Part shown: piece after piece, positions 12,683 through 24,339 of the stretch
Position numbering within the stretch: the first letter of the stretch is position 1
Layout of the letters: each line of letters begins with the position of its first letter
Assembly: GCA_019054805.1 (NCBI GenBank)
Contig: JAHQIY010000013.1
Location: forward strand, 1,054,001 to 1,118,000
DNA: 64,000 bases
Source of the DNA: Brachionus manjavacas
Taxonomy: Eukaryota; Rotifera; Eurotatoria; Ploima; Brachionidae
Direction: 5' to 3'
The notes under the pieces: model-generated
Told to the model about the DNA's origin: nothing
The model's database searches: none
The model's input: only the letters and a program-made list of their open reading frames with translations
Translations under genes and position numbers: made by a program

Positions 12683-12888
12683 ATGAATCAGAACAAACAA
12701 AAAGAAGTTAAAAAATAATATTCGATGGAAGATCTTGATAACGAAAAAAAAGATGTTTCTGAAAAAAAATTGAACACTACTCAAGCTTCAAATTTATACA
12801 ACATTCCGAGAGAAATCTTTTTAACTAAAAAAAAATCAAACATTAAAATTTATTTTGAATTCGTTAATGATTCGTTTAAATTTTTCTA
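12683..12888 (+). pseudogene. Psq-type helix-turn-helix transposase N-terminal fragment (dead)
   Basis: The reading frame begins ATG at 12683 with a lysine-rich start, is broken by a TAA about 11 codons in, then continues YSMEDLDNEKKDVSEKKLNT and TQASNLYNIPREIF. The spacing of an (Y)S-x-EDL-x-x-A-like helix, a K-L-x-T-x-x-QAS second helix and a Y-x-IPR third helix is that of the pipsqueak-type HTH found at the N terminus of pogo/Tigger-like transposases. After about 50 residues the similarity dissolves and a stop follows, so no catalytic domain is present. The call is from pattern recognition. Confidence 0.5.
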
Positions 12889-12959
12889 AGTTTAAAGAAT
12901 AATAATTAAGAATATTTTAAATATTTATATTTTTAAAAATCACAAAAAATCCTTTTTTT

Positions 12960-13215
12960 AATTCTTATTGGGCTAATTGGGTGAATTCGGTGAATATCCT
13001 GAAAAAGAGGTTAGTTCTCGGGCTAAATATTTACAAAATCAGGGGTAACTGGGTTAACCTAATTCACCCAATAAGGCCTCACCCAATTAACCGCAGGAGT
13101 TAAAGGGGTGACTAGAAAAAATTGCTCAAATTCGGTGAGCATTTTTGGAGTTTTTGAATAAAATGAGTGCGAAATATGCAATAAAAAAAAATAGGTCACC
13201 CGGTTAGGCTCATTT
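12960..13215. repeat. GC-richer patch with inverted GGGTGAATT motifs
   Basis: CTAATTGGGTGAATTCGGTGAA near 12971 is mirrored by the complement of TTAACCTAATTCACCCAATAA near 13052-13075, followed by CTCACCCAATTAACC. A further GGTCACCCGGTTAGGC lies near 13194. This may be a decayed terminal repeat of the transposon whose psq fragment lies just upstream, but the pairing is imperfect and I cannot delimit an element. Confidence 0.35.
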
Positions 13216-13784
13216 ACCATACATCTAAATATTTTAGATTTATCGTACAAATAAATAAATATTATAAATCAAAAAATTTACTAAAGATTTAAATTGTAAT
13301 TTAGAGGAATAATTTAAATTTTTTCTTTTAAATATTTAAAAAATAAATGCTACATTACTTCTTTTAAAAATATTCTTTAAGTTTCTATTAAATAATTAAG
13401 ATAAATATGTTAAAATCAGATATCTACCATCTAATGCAGTTTTATTTATTTTTATTCCGAATTTTTAGTAGAATTTATTTCTTAAAAAAAATTAAAAATA
13501 ATACTTCAAGTTTTTAAAATTTTTTTTTAAAATTATTGAAATATTTTTTCTGCAAATTTGCATTTAAAAAAAAAATTGAGATTTAATTTTTATTCAATAT
13601 ATATTGAAAATTTTTAATTCATTTGTTTGTCTTAATTTGATTTTAAAGTTCAAAAGGAAATTTTTTTTTTAATTTTCCTCTCCTAGTAATTTGCTTTGCA
13701 TAATTAACCAAATCTTTTTAAAACAAAATTAAAAAATTAGAAATGTCTCGTAAATAATTGTTTAGTAAATTTTTATCAAAAAAT

Positions 13785-14769
13785 TTAAATGTCAACAAGA
13801 GGAATATCATTAGTTTTTGGCACCAAAAGTTTAGAGTTTGATTCTCTGGTTGTAAAAAATTTTGAATTATTTATATCTCTAGAATCACCTCTTCTTGCCG
13901 ACAAACGAGCTTCAAACTTTTCTCTCTGCATTTTTTTCTCCCTCTCAAAACTGAAAAAAATTAAAAAAAATTACAAAATAAAATAAAATTTTTTTTCATT
14001 ACGCCATCTTAGTATCCTGGTATTTTTCCATTATCTCAGTGGCGATTTCTTGATCATCCTTTTGTTTTGGCTTATTCATGAGCTTGGATTGAAGTTTTTC
14101 CGTTTGTCTTTGTCTTTCTTTTTCTTTGTTCAAATCAATTCCATTAAGTTTGGTCAATATTTTTTGGGTCTCAGCTTCTATCGATTGTTCATTGATTTCT
14201 CTATTTACACGGTTAGCTTCAGCTTGTTTAAGGCGCTCTTTTTTGCGTATATATCTTTCGACTGCTTCTTTTTCGCCCTCAGTGATTGTGGCGCCATTTG
14301 GAGCTAAAAATATTATTAACATATTTTAAATATTTAACTGACTCGAAATATTACTTCCGGAATCGGTGTTACGGGAAGCTCCTCTTTTACGTCTCAAATA
14401 TTCTGCCAAGGGAATGGCGTTTTCCTTTTTTCGCTTAAAATCATACTTTCCCTCGGAGGCCTTAACTAATTCCTCTTTAAACTTTTCTTGCTCGTAGAAT
14501 AGATCTAGCATGGAATTTTTGATCTCTTCGCGACTCTCTTCTAAAACTGTTATCATAGCTTCACTTTCCTGTTCATAAAAATTTTCAAATGTTTTCATTA
14601 GGACTATTTGAGTATCTACGTCAACTCCTGATGCATTCGAACTGGTCCTGCCTCCACTGATGTTCGATTTAGACCGGTATTGATTCGCTTCAATGTCAAA
14701 CTCTTCATCCAAATTTTCGGATTTTATGTTTTGAGCACTTTTGCTTTGGGTCTTTTTAAAAAGCTTCAT
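13785..14769 (-). CDS. Unrecognised three-exon coiled-coil protein
   Basis: Exons on the minus strand are 14769(ATG)-14355, 14303-14003 and 13950-13785(stop). Introns are about 50 bp, phases agree and the total is 882 nt, giving 293 residues. The first exon could begin at 14774 after a TTTTTTGCCAG acceptor, so an upstream exon is possible. The N-terminal 50 residues are polar and low-complexity. Residues about 55-130 read as amphipathic helix (FENFYEQESEAM, EESREEIKNSMLDLFYEQE). Residues about 145-255 are a highly charged helix (EREKKMQREKFEARLSARR near its end), and the last 40 residues are not helical. There is no signal peptide or membrane segment. I do not recognise the family; a cytoskeletal or ciliary protein would be a guess. 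Clean splicing and absence of stops argue that it is functional. Confidence 0.7.
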
Positions 14770-14774
14770 TAAAA

Positions 14775-17700
14775 CTGGCAAAAAATTTGAATCTAATGTT
14801 AAATCAAAAGTAAAAAATAAAACTTAAAACTACTTTAAAATTTTAACCATGTTGAAATGGAAATGAAAAAATTGAGTTAACGTCATTAAAATTAATATTT
14901 AAAGTGAATTAAAAAACATTCCTTTTTTAAGCTTAAATCAACAAATTTTCTTGTGGAAAAATATCGATTTTTAGTCAAAGAAAATATTAAGCAAAATTTC
15001 AAATTTTGACATGGTTGTTTTTATTCATTTTTTTTAAAAGAAAATAAATTTATTTTAAAAACTTTAATTATTTGAGTTAATAAATCAATAAATAATTACT
15101 CAAAGCTTTTTTACTTGAATACATTTTTCTGGTGTTAACATAATTTAAATTTTTTTTTTGATTTGAATGCTTAAATTTTTTGAGAATTGAATTTCCTGAT
15201 AAGCGAACAGTCAGAAATATTGCTTTTTTCGTGGTTGACATTGGAAAGACTGGAAAATTGTGTCAATTTTTTGCTTTTGAATTAAAGAGCAAAGTTTTAA
15301 TTACTTTTCAAATCAGCCCATTACTTGTCAACCAGCTGAATCACTAGTTATGCCACAATTATCCAAATTGTGTTTGTTGAATACCGTTTCTCATGATTAA
15401 ATTTAAATCATAAGCTTTTTTGACATAAAATATTGAAAGATGTATTATATCGTGTGGCTTTTCGTTAACTCTTATTTAAAAAAATTCGTATTGAATTATT
15501 TTGAAAAATCTAAAAAAACTTGAATAAAAAAATTAGGATTTCGTTCTGAAGTTTTGTAAAAGAATAAAAAAATCCTCATGTAAAATTTGAATGAACGAAA
15601 AATCATTTATTTCCTGGTAATGATCTAGCTTAATACTTTGATACTTGATATTTGAGCATTAAAAATGTCTTTGCTTAATTGTATTTTAAAATGGAATCTT
15701 AGTCGTTCATATTCAATTTTTTTTGATTATGATTTATTTAAATAAAATAAGATAAAAAAAAAAAACGAAATGAAATTTATTTTATCAGATAAAACAAAGT
15801 TTTGACATTTTCTCTATTCTTATTTCTAACTTTTCGGTTTTTGTGATTTTTTGTATCAAAATAAAATTTTATATCATATGCCATAAAAAAATAATATTTA
15901 TTTGCTTGAATCTATTCCGACAATAAAGAGCCAAGCTTAAACTTCAATTTTATTATTAAAATCATTAATATGTAATTTTCAATGCCATAGCTCGTATTTT
16001 ATGGATTAAAAAAATTTTCCGGAATAATTTTTGCACATGTCTGATCTATTTGGGTAATAAATTGAATTTTAAAAATTGATAAATTAATAGCACCGTCGCC
16101 AGTTAAAATATCAGCATGTAGAAATTCGATATTTTTTATTTAATAGCTAAAGAAATAAGCAGATGCCAATTCTAATATAAGATTAATTTTTATAATAAAA
16201 AATGCCTTTGGTTTTTAATTTAACTGTTTTAAAAAATTAAAAAATTTTAACCAAGATCCTTTGGAACCCAATGATTGTGCCGAACTGGCGTCCAAACTGC
16301 TTCTATTGAATGATAGGATTATTCAATTTCTAAGTCAATGTCATTTATGTAAATAAAAACACTGATCAAACTTAATTAGAATTGAAAATTAAAAATTTTT
16401 TGTGACTAAAATTTTTTTTAATTAATTTTGATTTAAAAAAGCTTGTAAATTCCAAGTTGATGTTTTAAGATTTTATAACGAATTATAACGAATCAAGAAT
16501 TGTTACTTAATTTTAATTAATTTTGAAATTGGAAGCCAAAATTATTGGGACTTTTCATTAATTAGTACTATCTAGCAAAAATAATTTTCAAACTAAAAAG
16601 AAGTTTTTCAACTAGGTTCTATTAGTTTGAAAGGAACTGAATGTTCGTTTAAATATTCACCTTAAGTCAATGTCTGTAAATTTAAAAATTAAACCGGAAA
16701 TATCTATTGAGCAACTGTCTTCTTAACTTTTGGTCTAAAAGCCTAAAGTAACGTAACCATCTAATTAAATGTGCATTTGGTGTATGAAAAAAACTACGAA
16801 AGAAATAGCTTTGTATTTTAAATCAGGCATTTCTAGAAGGAAATTTGGCTATTAAAAAAAATTCTTAATTTAAATAATAGATTTTAATTTTCAAGTTAAA
16901 ACTAAAATTCCACTTAAATTATGTCACGATTTAGCCAGCAAAATATAACAACTAAAAAGCTTCCATATAAATACAACTTTTTTCTCAATCAGTGCTGATT
17001 TTTTCATGTTAAAATCACTCAAGGAAACATTTCAAAACTTTAATGCTCTCCTTGAATTTGAGTATTTTATGTCTTCTTTGTAAAATATTTTAGCCATCTC
17101 ATTTTAGAGATTCGAGTAACAGGAAGTCACATTAAAAGAAAAAATACCTCAATCCGATTATTTTTAGCAATAAATTCCATTAAAAATTTCAATGCAAAAA
17201 TTTAATGGTTTCCTTCTCTCTTCTAAAACCAAAATTTTTAGCATATCATGAAGCTCAAGAGAGTTTCCAATCTATTTGTGTTCTAATCTTTAATACATGT
17301 CAGAACAAAACACATTCAGATTTGGATAAGAAGTTAAAATCTTAGCTGTGAGAACAAAAACACTTAAAAATCAAGCATTTTCATTTAGGTATTTTTTAAA
17401 AATAAATAAAACTTTTTTTAAAAATAAGAGGCGATGAATTTATTTTAGTGAGCCAGATCAAAGAGCATCATTTTGAATTTTTTTTCAATTTTTTAAGCTT
17501 TCAATAATGCAGGAAAAAAATTTTCCACCAATTTATTAAAATTTTTTTGGTCAGATTCAGGCAGATCTAATTTTATATTAAAATAATGAAACAAATTTTT
17601 CCCAATAAATTCTATGTTAGGAACAATTGCGAATTTTGTCATCAACAGTTTTTTAATATAATTTTCTTAATTATATTATCAGCTAAAATAGAAAATTATT

Positions 17701-19992
17701 TACTAAATTAATTTTAGAAATACAAATAGGTAAATGTTTGTGTGTTTTGAATTTTTTTATTAACTCGATTTAAATCGAAGTGTACACCTCCTAATCGAAA
17801 CAAATTTTGTTTCAGTTATTAAAAAAAATTTAATCAATCAAAGGTTTTGATTGATGAAATCGTAGCCAAAATTTAGTGTGTAGTATACCAACAGAACCTC
17901 ATCAGCATCAGCAAAATTTTCTAAACTGTCATAATAACATTTTATTTGCTGCCAAATTTTATTTTCTCTAGTTAAATAAAGTAATTCCGAATTAGAGAAT
18001 GAGACAATCTCTCCTGAATATGGAACATATAGTGTTTATAAATCGATTGAGGATTGTTTTTTCTTGTTGTCAAATTCGGAATTATTTTCTTATAAAATTT
18101 TCAAATCCTATTTGTCACTTTATATTATTGGCTTTAAGTCAGAAATTTTCCGTAAGCTTGTGTGCTTGTGCAACATGCTAGTGATTTTTATTATTTTTCC
18201 TCAATTAAGATTTCAAAACTAACAAATCCAATTTAAAATTATCAAACACAATATTATCGGGATTTGACAAATAAAGAGAAAAACATGTAAGCTTGTCTAT
18301 TTTATTTTATTCCTTATAACTTTGATCCGCAATCAAAATGGAATTTATCACGGTTTAAATTGAAAAAATTACACAATTACCATGTGAAATTTTCGGCTAG
18401 TTTTTATGTAAATTTAAATTAATCTTAAAATTTTAGTTTCACAAGTTGTATAGGACAAAAAAATTCCTTTGCATGAACAAAAATTTAACTCAAAATTCAA
18501 AAGAGATTTTTGTTTTATTTTCTGAACAATAAGTAGCACTGATGTAGCTAGAATGATGAAATTCTGCGTGGAATTGTTGTTGCTTCAATACAATTCAGTT
18601 GTTTGCATTAGGCTTTATTAAAATTAAATTTTTCATTTTTTTAGTGAAATTAAAATATTTCCTTCCCAATAAATGGAGCGCCGGTAAACACAAGACAAGA
18701 ACATAAAATTGTGTTATTTTAGCTAAATCAAACTCAATAAGGAAACTATTTTAAGCAGATAAATAGTAATATCCGCTTTATTTTCATGTTATTGACTGAA
18801 GCCAATTTGTTTTTATTTCAAACTTTTATTTCAATCAAAATTTGATCAAAAAATACATTTTAAATTTAGTAAAAATGTTTTCGATAGAAAATTAAGTTTC
18901 ATTTTCTTATCATGCAGCGTTGTGGTGCCCGGAAATAGTTAGCGGAAATTGAGCAAGGTTCGATTTAAAAATCTGATTTGATTAAATTGCATGATTTTTA
19001 GTTAAAAGTCACTGAATCAGTTTAAATCGAGCTTTTTAAAATGAAATTGCATACACGCCATTGTATGCTATTTTCTGAAATTTATCTCCCCAAGATCGAC
19101 TTTAAATCGATTTTTCGAAAATTTTATTAAATTCTCTCTAATGCTTAACTTCATTAATTCGATTTTAATCTTGAACTTATTCATACCATTTTTGAAATAA
19201 ATGGCTTTTGCTTATCACCAAAAAGTTATCTAATTATCACGTTTAATTTGGCCGAATTTCACATACAAGAATTTCAGACCGGAAATTTTCATCAAATTTA
19301 AAATTGAAATATTTCCGCACTTAATTTAAAACCTCTCGGAAGTGTGTTTTTTGTATATTTTAAAATTTTAAATCAGAAGTGTTCATCGAGATTTATTCCC
19401 AATAGTTTTATTGGTAATGCAAAAACCAAAGCTTTTTCAGAGAACAACAAAATCAGCAAAAAACAAAATTACTATTCATCATACCAAATTAATACCCACA
19501 ACTACTTTTCTATGTAATTAGGGTGCTTAGAAAGTATTAAATCACTTCGATCACAAATTTTAAATTACAGGAGATATGAATAAATTTATTTATCATGCTA
19601 AAATATTTGAAAATGTATGACGCCTTTTGTTTAGCAAAAAAATCCAATCTGCACTCCAATCTTTCCGATTTGTAATTAGGAATATCAAAATACCGACTGG
19701 TTTCAAACCTGTTTTTAATTTCATTAGTTTTTCAAGAATATTTAAAGGAAATTGTTCCAAATGATTAATGCCAGAATAATTCTTAAGTTTTAGATTTATA
19801 GAACTAGTTGATGAAATAATTGTTGTCTAAGTATTCTAAGTTAGAATTTAAATGGAGAACATACCAGAGCATTTGAGAGTGAAAAATTTGGTCAATTCTT
19901 TTGCCGATACCAAGCAAAAAGTCGGGGGAAGGGTGAAAAAGTGAGCATGATGGATGCAAAAAAAATTCAAAAATTATTTTTTTTTCCAAAAG
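14775..19992. other. Long gene-poor stretch between two divergent genes
   Basis: More than 5 kb of AT-rich DNA separates the coiled-coil gene (-) from the first located VGLUT exon (+). It should contain the missing 5' exon or exons and promoter of the VGLUT gene, but I could not identify them. The short open frames here (for example 17999-18181) have no recognisable content. Confidence 0.5.
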
Positions 19993-21825
19993 GATATTTG
20001 ACAACAAACATGAGATTGATCAAGAAAATTTGGTGAACAATATTGAGTATGGTGAGTTAGTTGACGAGGCCGAGTATCCAAGTGGCTTCGATGACCAAAA
20101 TAATAAGCATCGAAATACTAAAAGTCCAAATTCGTACATACCATCTCGCTTCGAGTGTCTTTATTCGATATTTCCCTGCTTCAATATGTCCAAAAGATAT
20201 CAGATTGCTTTTTTGAGCAGTCTTGGATTTCTGATATCGTTCGGCATTCGATGCAACATGGGTGTAGCTGTTGTTGTTATGGTTCATAATCAAACAAAAA
20301 AAGACAAACATGGAAACATAACTGTGATTGTAGGAAAAAAATTAATTTCTTTTGATGGTTTAATTTAAAAATTCATTTTAGCCACCGGCTTTTAACTGGG
20401 GCCCCGCTACCATAGCTGCCCTGGATAGTTCTTTTTTTTGGGGTTACCTTGTCACCCAAATACCTGGCGGATATTTGGCCGCCAAATTTCCAGCAAACAG
20501 AGTCTTCGGTTTTGCACTGGTCACTTCAGCAATTTTAAATTGTCTCCTACCATCTGCTGCCAAGCTAAATGTTGGGATAGCCATGGTGGTGCGTATTCTA
20601 CAAGGATTAGTTGAAGTACAAATTTAATAAAAAATTTTGAGGAGTTGTTTTTTTTATTTGAGAAAATTTAGGGGGTTACTTATCCAGCTTGCCATGGTAT
20701 TTGGCGTCATTGGGCGCCTCCGTTGGAAAGAAGCCGATTAGCAACCATTTCCTTTACCGGATCTTATGCTGGAGCTGTCCTAGGAATGCCCATATCTGGA
20801 ATAATGTCTGAAAGAATTAGCTGGGAATCTTCTTTTTATTTTTATGGAATTGTGGGTGTTATCTGGTTCAGTTTTTGGTTTTTTAACTCGTATGAAAGAC
20901 CAGCAACTTGTCCGACTATTTCTGAAAAAGAAAGAATTTATATTGAAGAGAGCATTGGAGAGTCAAGTTCATTGGCGACCAAAATGTGGATCAGACCTCC
21001 GTGGAAGGCTTTTTTTACTTCCAAAGCAGTTTGGGCCATTATTGTGGCCAATTTTTGTCGCAGCTGGTCCTTTTATTTGTTAATTATTGATCAAGCAGAA
21101 TATTTCAAGGAAGCTCTGGGCTACAATTTAGGAAGCGTAAACTTCCAAGATAAAATTTATTTCATTTGAATAAACAAAATGTTTAATTAAGGTTGGTTTT
21201 GCTGCGGCTTTACCTCACTTAACCATGTCCATAATTGTGCCCATAGGCGGACAAATCGCTGACTACTTGCGCAAAAACCATTTCAGCACAACAACAGTTC
21301 GAAAACTAATGAACTGTGGTGGATTTGGAATGGAAGCTGTTTTTTTGCTAGTTGTTGCATATGCTCAAAATCCAGTTGTAGCTATTGCTTTTTTGACCAT
21401 TGCAGTTGGATTCAGTGGTTTTGCCATCAGTGGCTTTAATGTCAATCATTTAGACATTGCACCCCGATATGCAAGTATACTCATGGGACTTTCCAACGGG
21501 TGTGGCACATTGGCAGGAATGCTGTGTCCAATTGTGGTAGAAACATTGACAACAAAAGGAGTAAAATAAAAAAATGAAAATTTTTTTTTTATTAAAATAT
21601 TTTTTCAAGACAAAAGAAGAATGGTCAAAAGTATTTTTGATTGCAAGCTTGATACATTTTGCTGGAGTTATATTTTACGGAATTTTTGCTTCTGGTGAAA
21701 AACAAGCGTGGGCAGATCCAAAAGAGGATGAAGAGAATGATTGGAAAACGGCCGAAGACAAGTCTAAAAGCTACGGAGCCATTTCAGAGACAAATTTTGT
21801 CGAAAATCCACTTTTTAATGATTAA
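19993..21825 (+). CDS. VGLUT: Vesicular glutamate transporter (SLC17A6/7/8-like), N terminus missing
   Basis: Exons: 19993-20329, 20382-20615, 20672-21136, 21192-21560, 21610-21825; all junctions except the first are phase 0. They encode 539 residues; the start exon was not located upstream. It would load glutamate into synaptic vesicles using the proton gradient. SLC17 signatures are strong: ISFGIRCN in TM1, [14 protein letters not shown] in TM2, [17 protein letters not shown] in TM4, [12 protein letters not shown] in TM7, [20 protein letters not shown] in TM10-11, and [18 protein letters not shown] in the last TM and tail. Of the residues reported as critical in rat VGLUT2, the TM1 Arg, TM4 Arg and Glu and TM7 Arg are present. 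The TM2 His position holds Asp (L-D-SSFFWGY). The C-terminal tail is acidic. The resemblance is clearly closer to VGLUT than to sialin. Confidence 0.92.
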
Positions 21826-23145
21826 AGATAGCAATTAGTTTGAGACAGCAAGCATTGAAAATTCAAAGAGTCTTTGTCCTGAAAACTATTTGCTTTAAAA
21901 ATACTTTGAAAAATTCTGTTAAAATAAGATTTAGATTATTTTGATTGTTATTGAGTCATAGATCTAACCTGTGTTTGTTTTTACCCAAAATTTATTTATT
22001 TGAAACCAATTTTTTTTAAGTTGTAAATAAAAGGGAAATTATTTTAAAGAATAAACTTTGAAATAAAATATTCTAAAAAATTGCATTGCGATTAAATTAT
22101 TAATTTTCAATCTTTATTAAATAAAATCACCACCTTCTATTTAGCCATTTAATTTTGTTTTTAATTTTCATCATTTTCTTTAATCAGAATCAATTTAAAA
22201 AATTAAAATTAATGAAAATAATATCAATTTTTTAAACAAATTAGAGAATTTTTTTTAGATCAAAAATAGAATTCAAAAGAGCATTTAATCCCTGAAGAGT
22301 TTATTAGATCCATTTGTAAAAAAGTTATAACATAATTGACTTAATGTATATTAAAAAATTCATCTGTACAAAAATTTAATTAATACCATAGAAATAAATT
22401 AATTCAAATGCTGATCAAAACGATCAAAATAGTATGCTCTGAAGGAACTTTTGTTATATTTATTTTATAAATTTCATTATATAACTCTGTCAGGAAATGA
22501 TTTTAGATTATAGATCAATTTAAAAATTCACGAAATTAATGCAGTATATTTAGAAAAATTAATCGTTTTTATTATATTGCTTTTAATTAATTATTTTGTA
22601 TAAATTTAGAATTTAAAAATCTAGAGTAAAAAATAGGTTCTAGTTCAATTTGCAATTTTTAAATATTAGTTAAATTAATTTACCAAGAAATGGATAAAGA
22701 TCATAAATATTCTTTTAATAAATAAACTTATAATTAAAAATCTAAAATCTTTCATCTGAGATGTTTTTTAAATATATAACATATAATTTATAAATTAAAA
22801 ACAAAACCTCTTATTTAGACTACCCTCTAGATAGTCTTGCCGCGAGTCTTTGAAAAATTTGAATAATTAAAAAAAATTGAAAAAAGTTTTCAGCTCGTGG
22901 AGGGATATTTACTATAGATAGTAACTTTCTTCGGATGCTATCGCTCTTTTTTGAAATATTTAAGTGAAAAATTTTGACTAACTTAATAAAAAACATAGTT
23001 AAATGCATTTAATACACAGTTTTTCCAATGAGCTATAGACAATGAGCTTATTATCTTTTAAATTTTTTGTGTCCTTTTTAAGTAAGCCTTGGTATTGCTT
23101 TTTGCTAATAAAACAAATATAAAAAATTCTCTCTTAATTTAATTA
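21826..23145. other. Intergenic stretch downstream of VGLUT
   Basis: Contains the VGLUT 3' untranslated region; candidate AATAAA hexamers lie near 22025-22070. Otherwise AT-rich with no gene or recognisable repeat. Confidence 0.4.
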
Positions 23146-23150
23146 ACCTG

Positions 23151-23195
23151 ATTCCCTAAACCAGGGCTCCATCCCGGACCCCGTTTTTTTATGTA
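23151..23195 (-). repeat. Dispersed GGTCCGGGA-type repeat, copy 2
   Basis: On the minus strand this reads GGGGTCCGGGATGGAGCCCT then GGTTTAGGGAATCAGG, nearly identical to the core at 36330-36362 and clearly related to copy 1 at 3747. The AT-rich part that follows the core in the other two copies is not well conserved here. Confidence 0.6.
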
Positions 23196-23220
23196 ACTTG
23201 TTTTACCATTTTCAGTTCAT

Positions 23221-23483
23221 GTTTCCAAAGTCAAAAACAACATCTAAAATTTAAAATAAAATGTTCTCTATCTATACATTTTTTAGCCGTATTCTTAAAT
23301 TTAGTTTAATTCTTTAAGAAAAAAATTTGCTACAGTTATTTTACCAATTTAATTACTAAACTAAATTTAAAAAATACGGCTAAAAAATGTATAGATAGAG
23401 AACATTTTATTTTAAATTTTAGATGTTGTTTTTGACTTTGGAAACAGGCAAAAAAGCAAATTTTTCTTAAAGAATTAAACTAG
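23221..23483. repeat. Large inverted repeat with a second, displaced inverted block
   Basis: An 88-bp arm (about 23221-23308, starting GTTTCCAAAGTCAAAAACAA) recurs almost perfectly as reverse complement at about 23358-23445. The sequence just inside the left arm (about 23302-23330, GTTTAATTCTTTAAG then AAAAATTTGC) also has a reverse complement, at about 23455-23483, but that lies outside the right arm. The order is therefore A-B...A'-B', not a simple A-B-B'-A' hairpin. This suggests a recent inverted duplication plus rearrangement, or a complex fold-back element. Confidence 0.75.
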
Positions 23484-23621
23484 AATCATGATGCACGATA
23501 TTTTTTCGATTGTTGATTAAATAAATTTTAACTAAATAAATAACAACCAACTCTTAAAAGTAATTGAAAAAATATTAAAAATTTGATCAGAATTTTGTTA
23601 ATGAAAAATAAATTCAGTCAT

Positions 23622-23700
23622 GTTTTTCTTTACGAACAGAATTGTCAATGAGTGGAATGCTCTCCCCAGTGCGGTCACAGACTCTGACTCAGCCAAATAA
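23622..23700 (+). mobile_element. LINE 3'-end scrap
   Basis: Encodes FFFTNRIVNEWNALPSAVT followed by a stop. This is the characteristic terminal block of CR1/jockey-like reverse-transcriptase ORFs (FFTNRVVNxWNxLPxxVV). Only about 26 codons remain. Confidence 0.7.
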
Positions 23701-23714
23701 ATTTAATCAATTTT

Positions 23715-24330
23715 TTCTAATATTCGAAATATCTAGAAAATAAGGGAACAAACAAAAGAAATTGTTGTCTACTCGATTTTTAAATAAATTGACCTTACTG
23801 CACAATCTATAACCAATTCTTTTGCTTTTGAATAAAGATGACTCTTTGGCAAGGTATGTTTCAGTGAAATTCAGTTTGCACCGTTTTAATCTTGTATTTC
23901 TGAATTAAATCACTACAAATTCTTCTTAGTTACACTCAATCTTTTTCAGTCTTGGTTGATAATCTAGTTGTTTATTTGAACAAATAAATTGTGTACCCCT
24001 AAGTTGCAAACTTTCAAGACTTGAAACATTTTTGCGAAAAAGTGAATACCAAGCTTGAGACGCATATTCTAATTTTGTCTAATTAATGAAGTGTAATGCT
24101 TTTTGAGAACGAACTAGTTTTTTGATTTAAATGCTTTTTTAACAACTCCTAGAGTTTGATATGCTTTATTAATTATTTCTTCAATATGCTCGTTTCATCG
24201 TTTTAAAAGTATTTATTTATCAATAAATTCTGCTTTTTGTATTTATTTTTGACTTTAAGTCAGTCTTGTAGTTTTTAAATAAAGGTTTCGTCAAATGGTA
24301 TAATATTGATTTGTGAATCGTTTATTTATA
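23715..24330 (-). mobile_element. LINE reverse-transcriptase thumb region, decayed
   Basis: The minus strand reads HIEEIINKAYQTLGVVKKAF, then KKHYTSLIRQ, a stop, and in a shifted frame EYASQAWYSLF(R)KNVSSLESLQ, which is typical of the LINE thumb region. Weaker tail similarity (SKVNLFKNRVDNNF) follows to about 23720. Several stops and frameshifts make it dead. It points opposite to the scrap at 23622. Confidence 0.65.
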
Positions 24331-24339
24331 AAATGAATA

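Noticed and set aside
13059-13250. Minus-strand 63-codon frame
   Set aside because: It lies in the GGGTGAATT repeat patch and has no family features.
13789-13986. Plus-strand 65-codon frame
   Set aside because: It is antisense to the last exon of the minus-strand coiled-coil gene, which joins in frame with a good donor and acceptor.
14050-14329. Plus-strand frames rich in F, L and S
   Set aside because: Antisense of the charged coiled-coil exons, where K and E codons read as F, L and S.
17999-18181. Plus-strand 60-codon frame
   Set aside because: No splice context, conserved motif or composition bias; likely chance.
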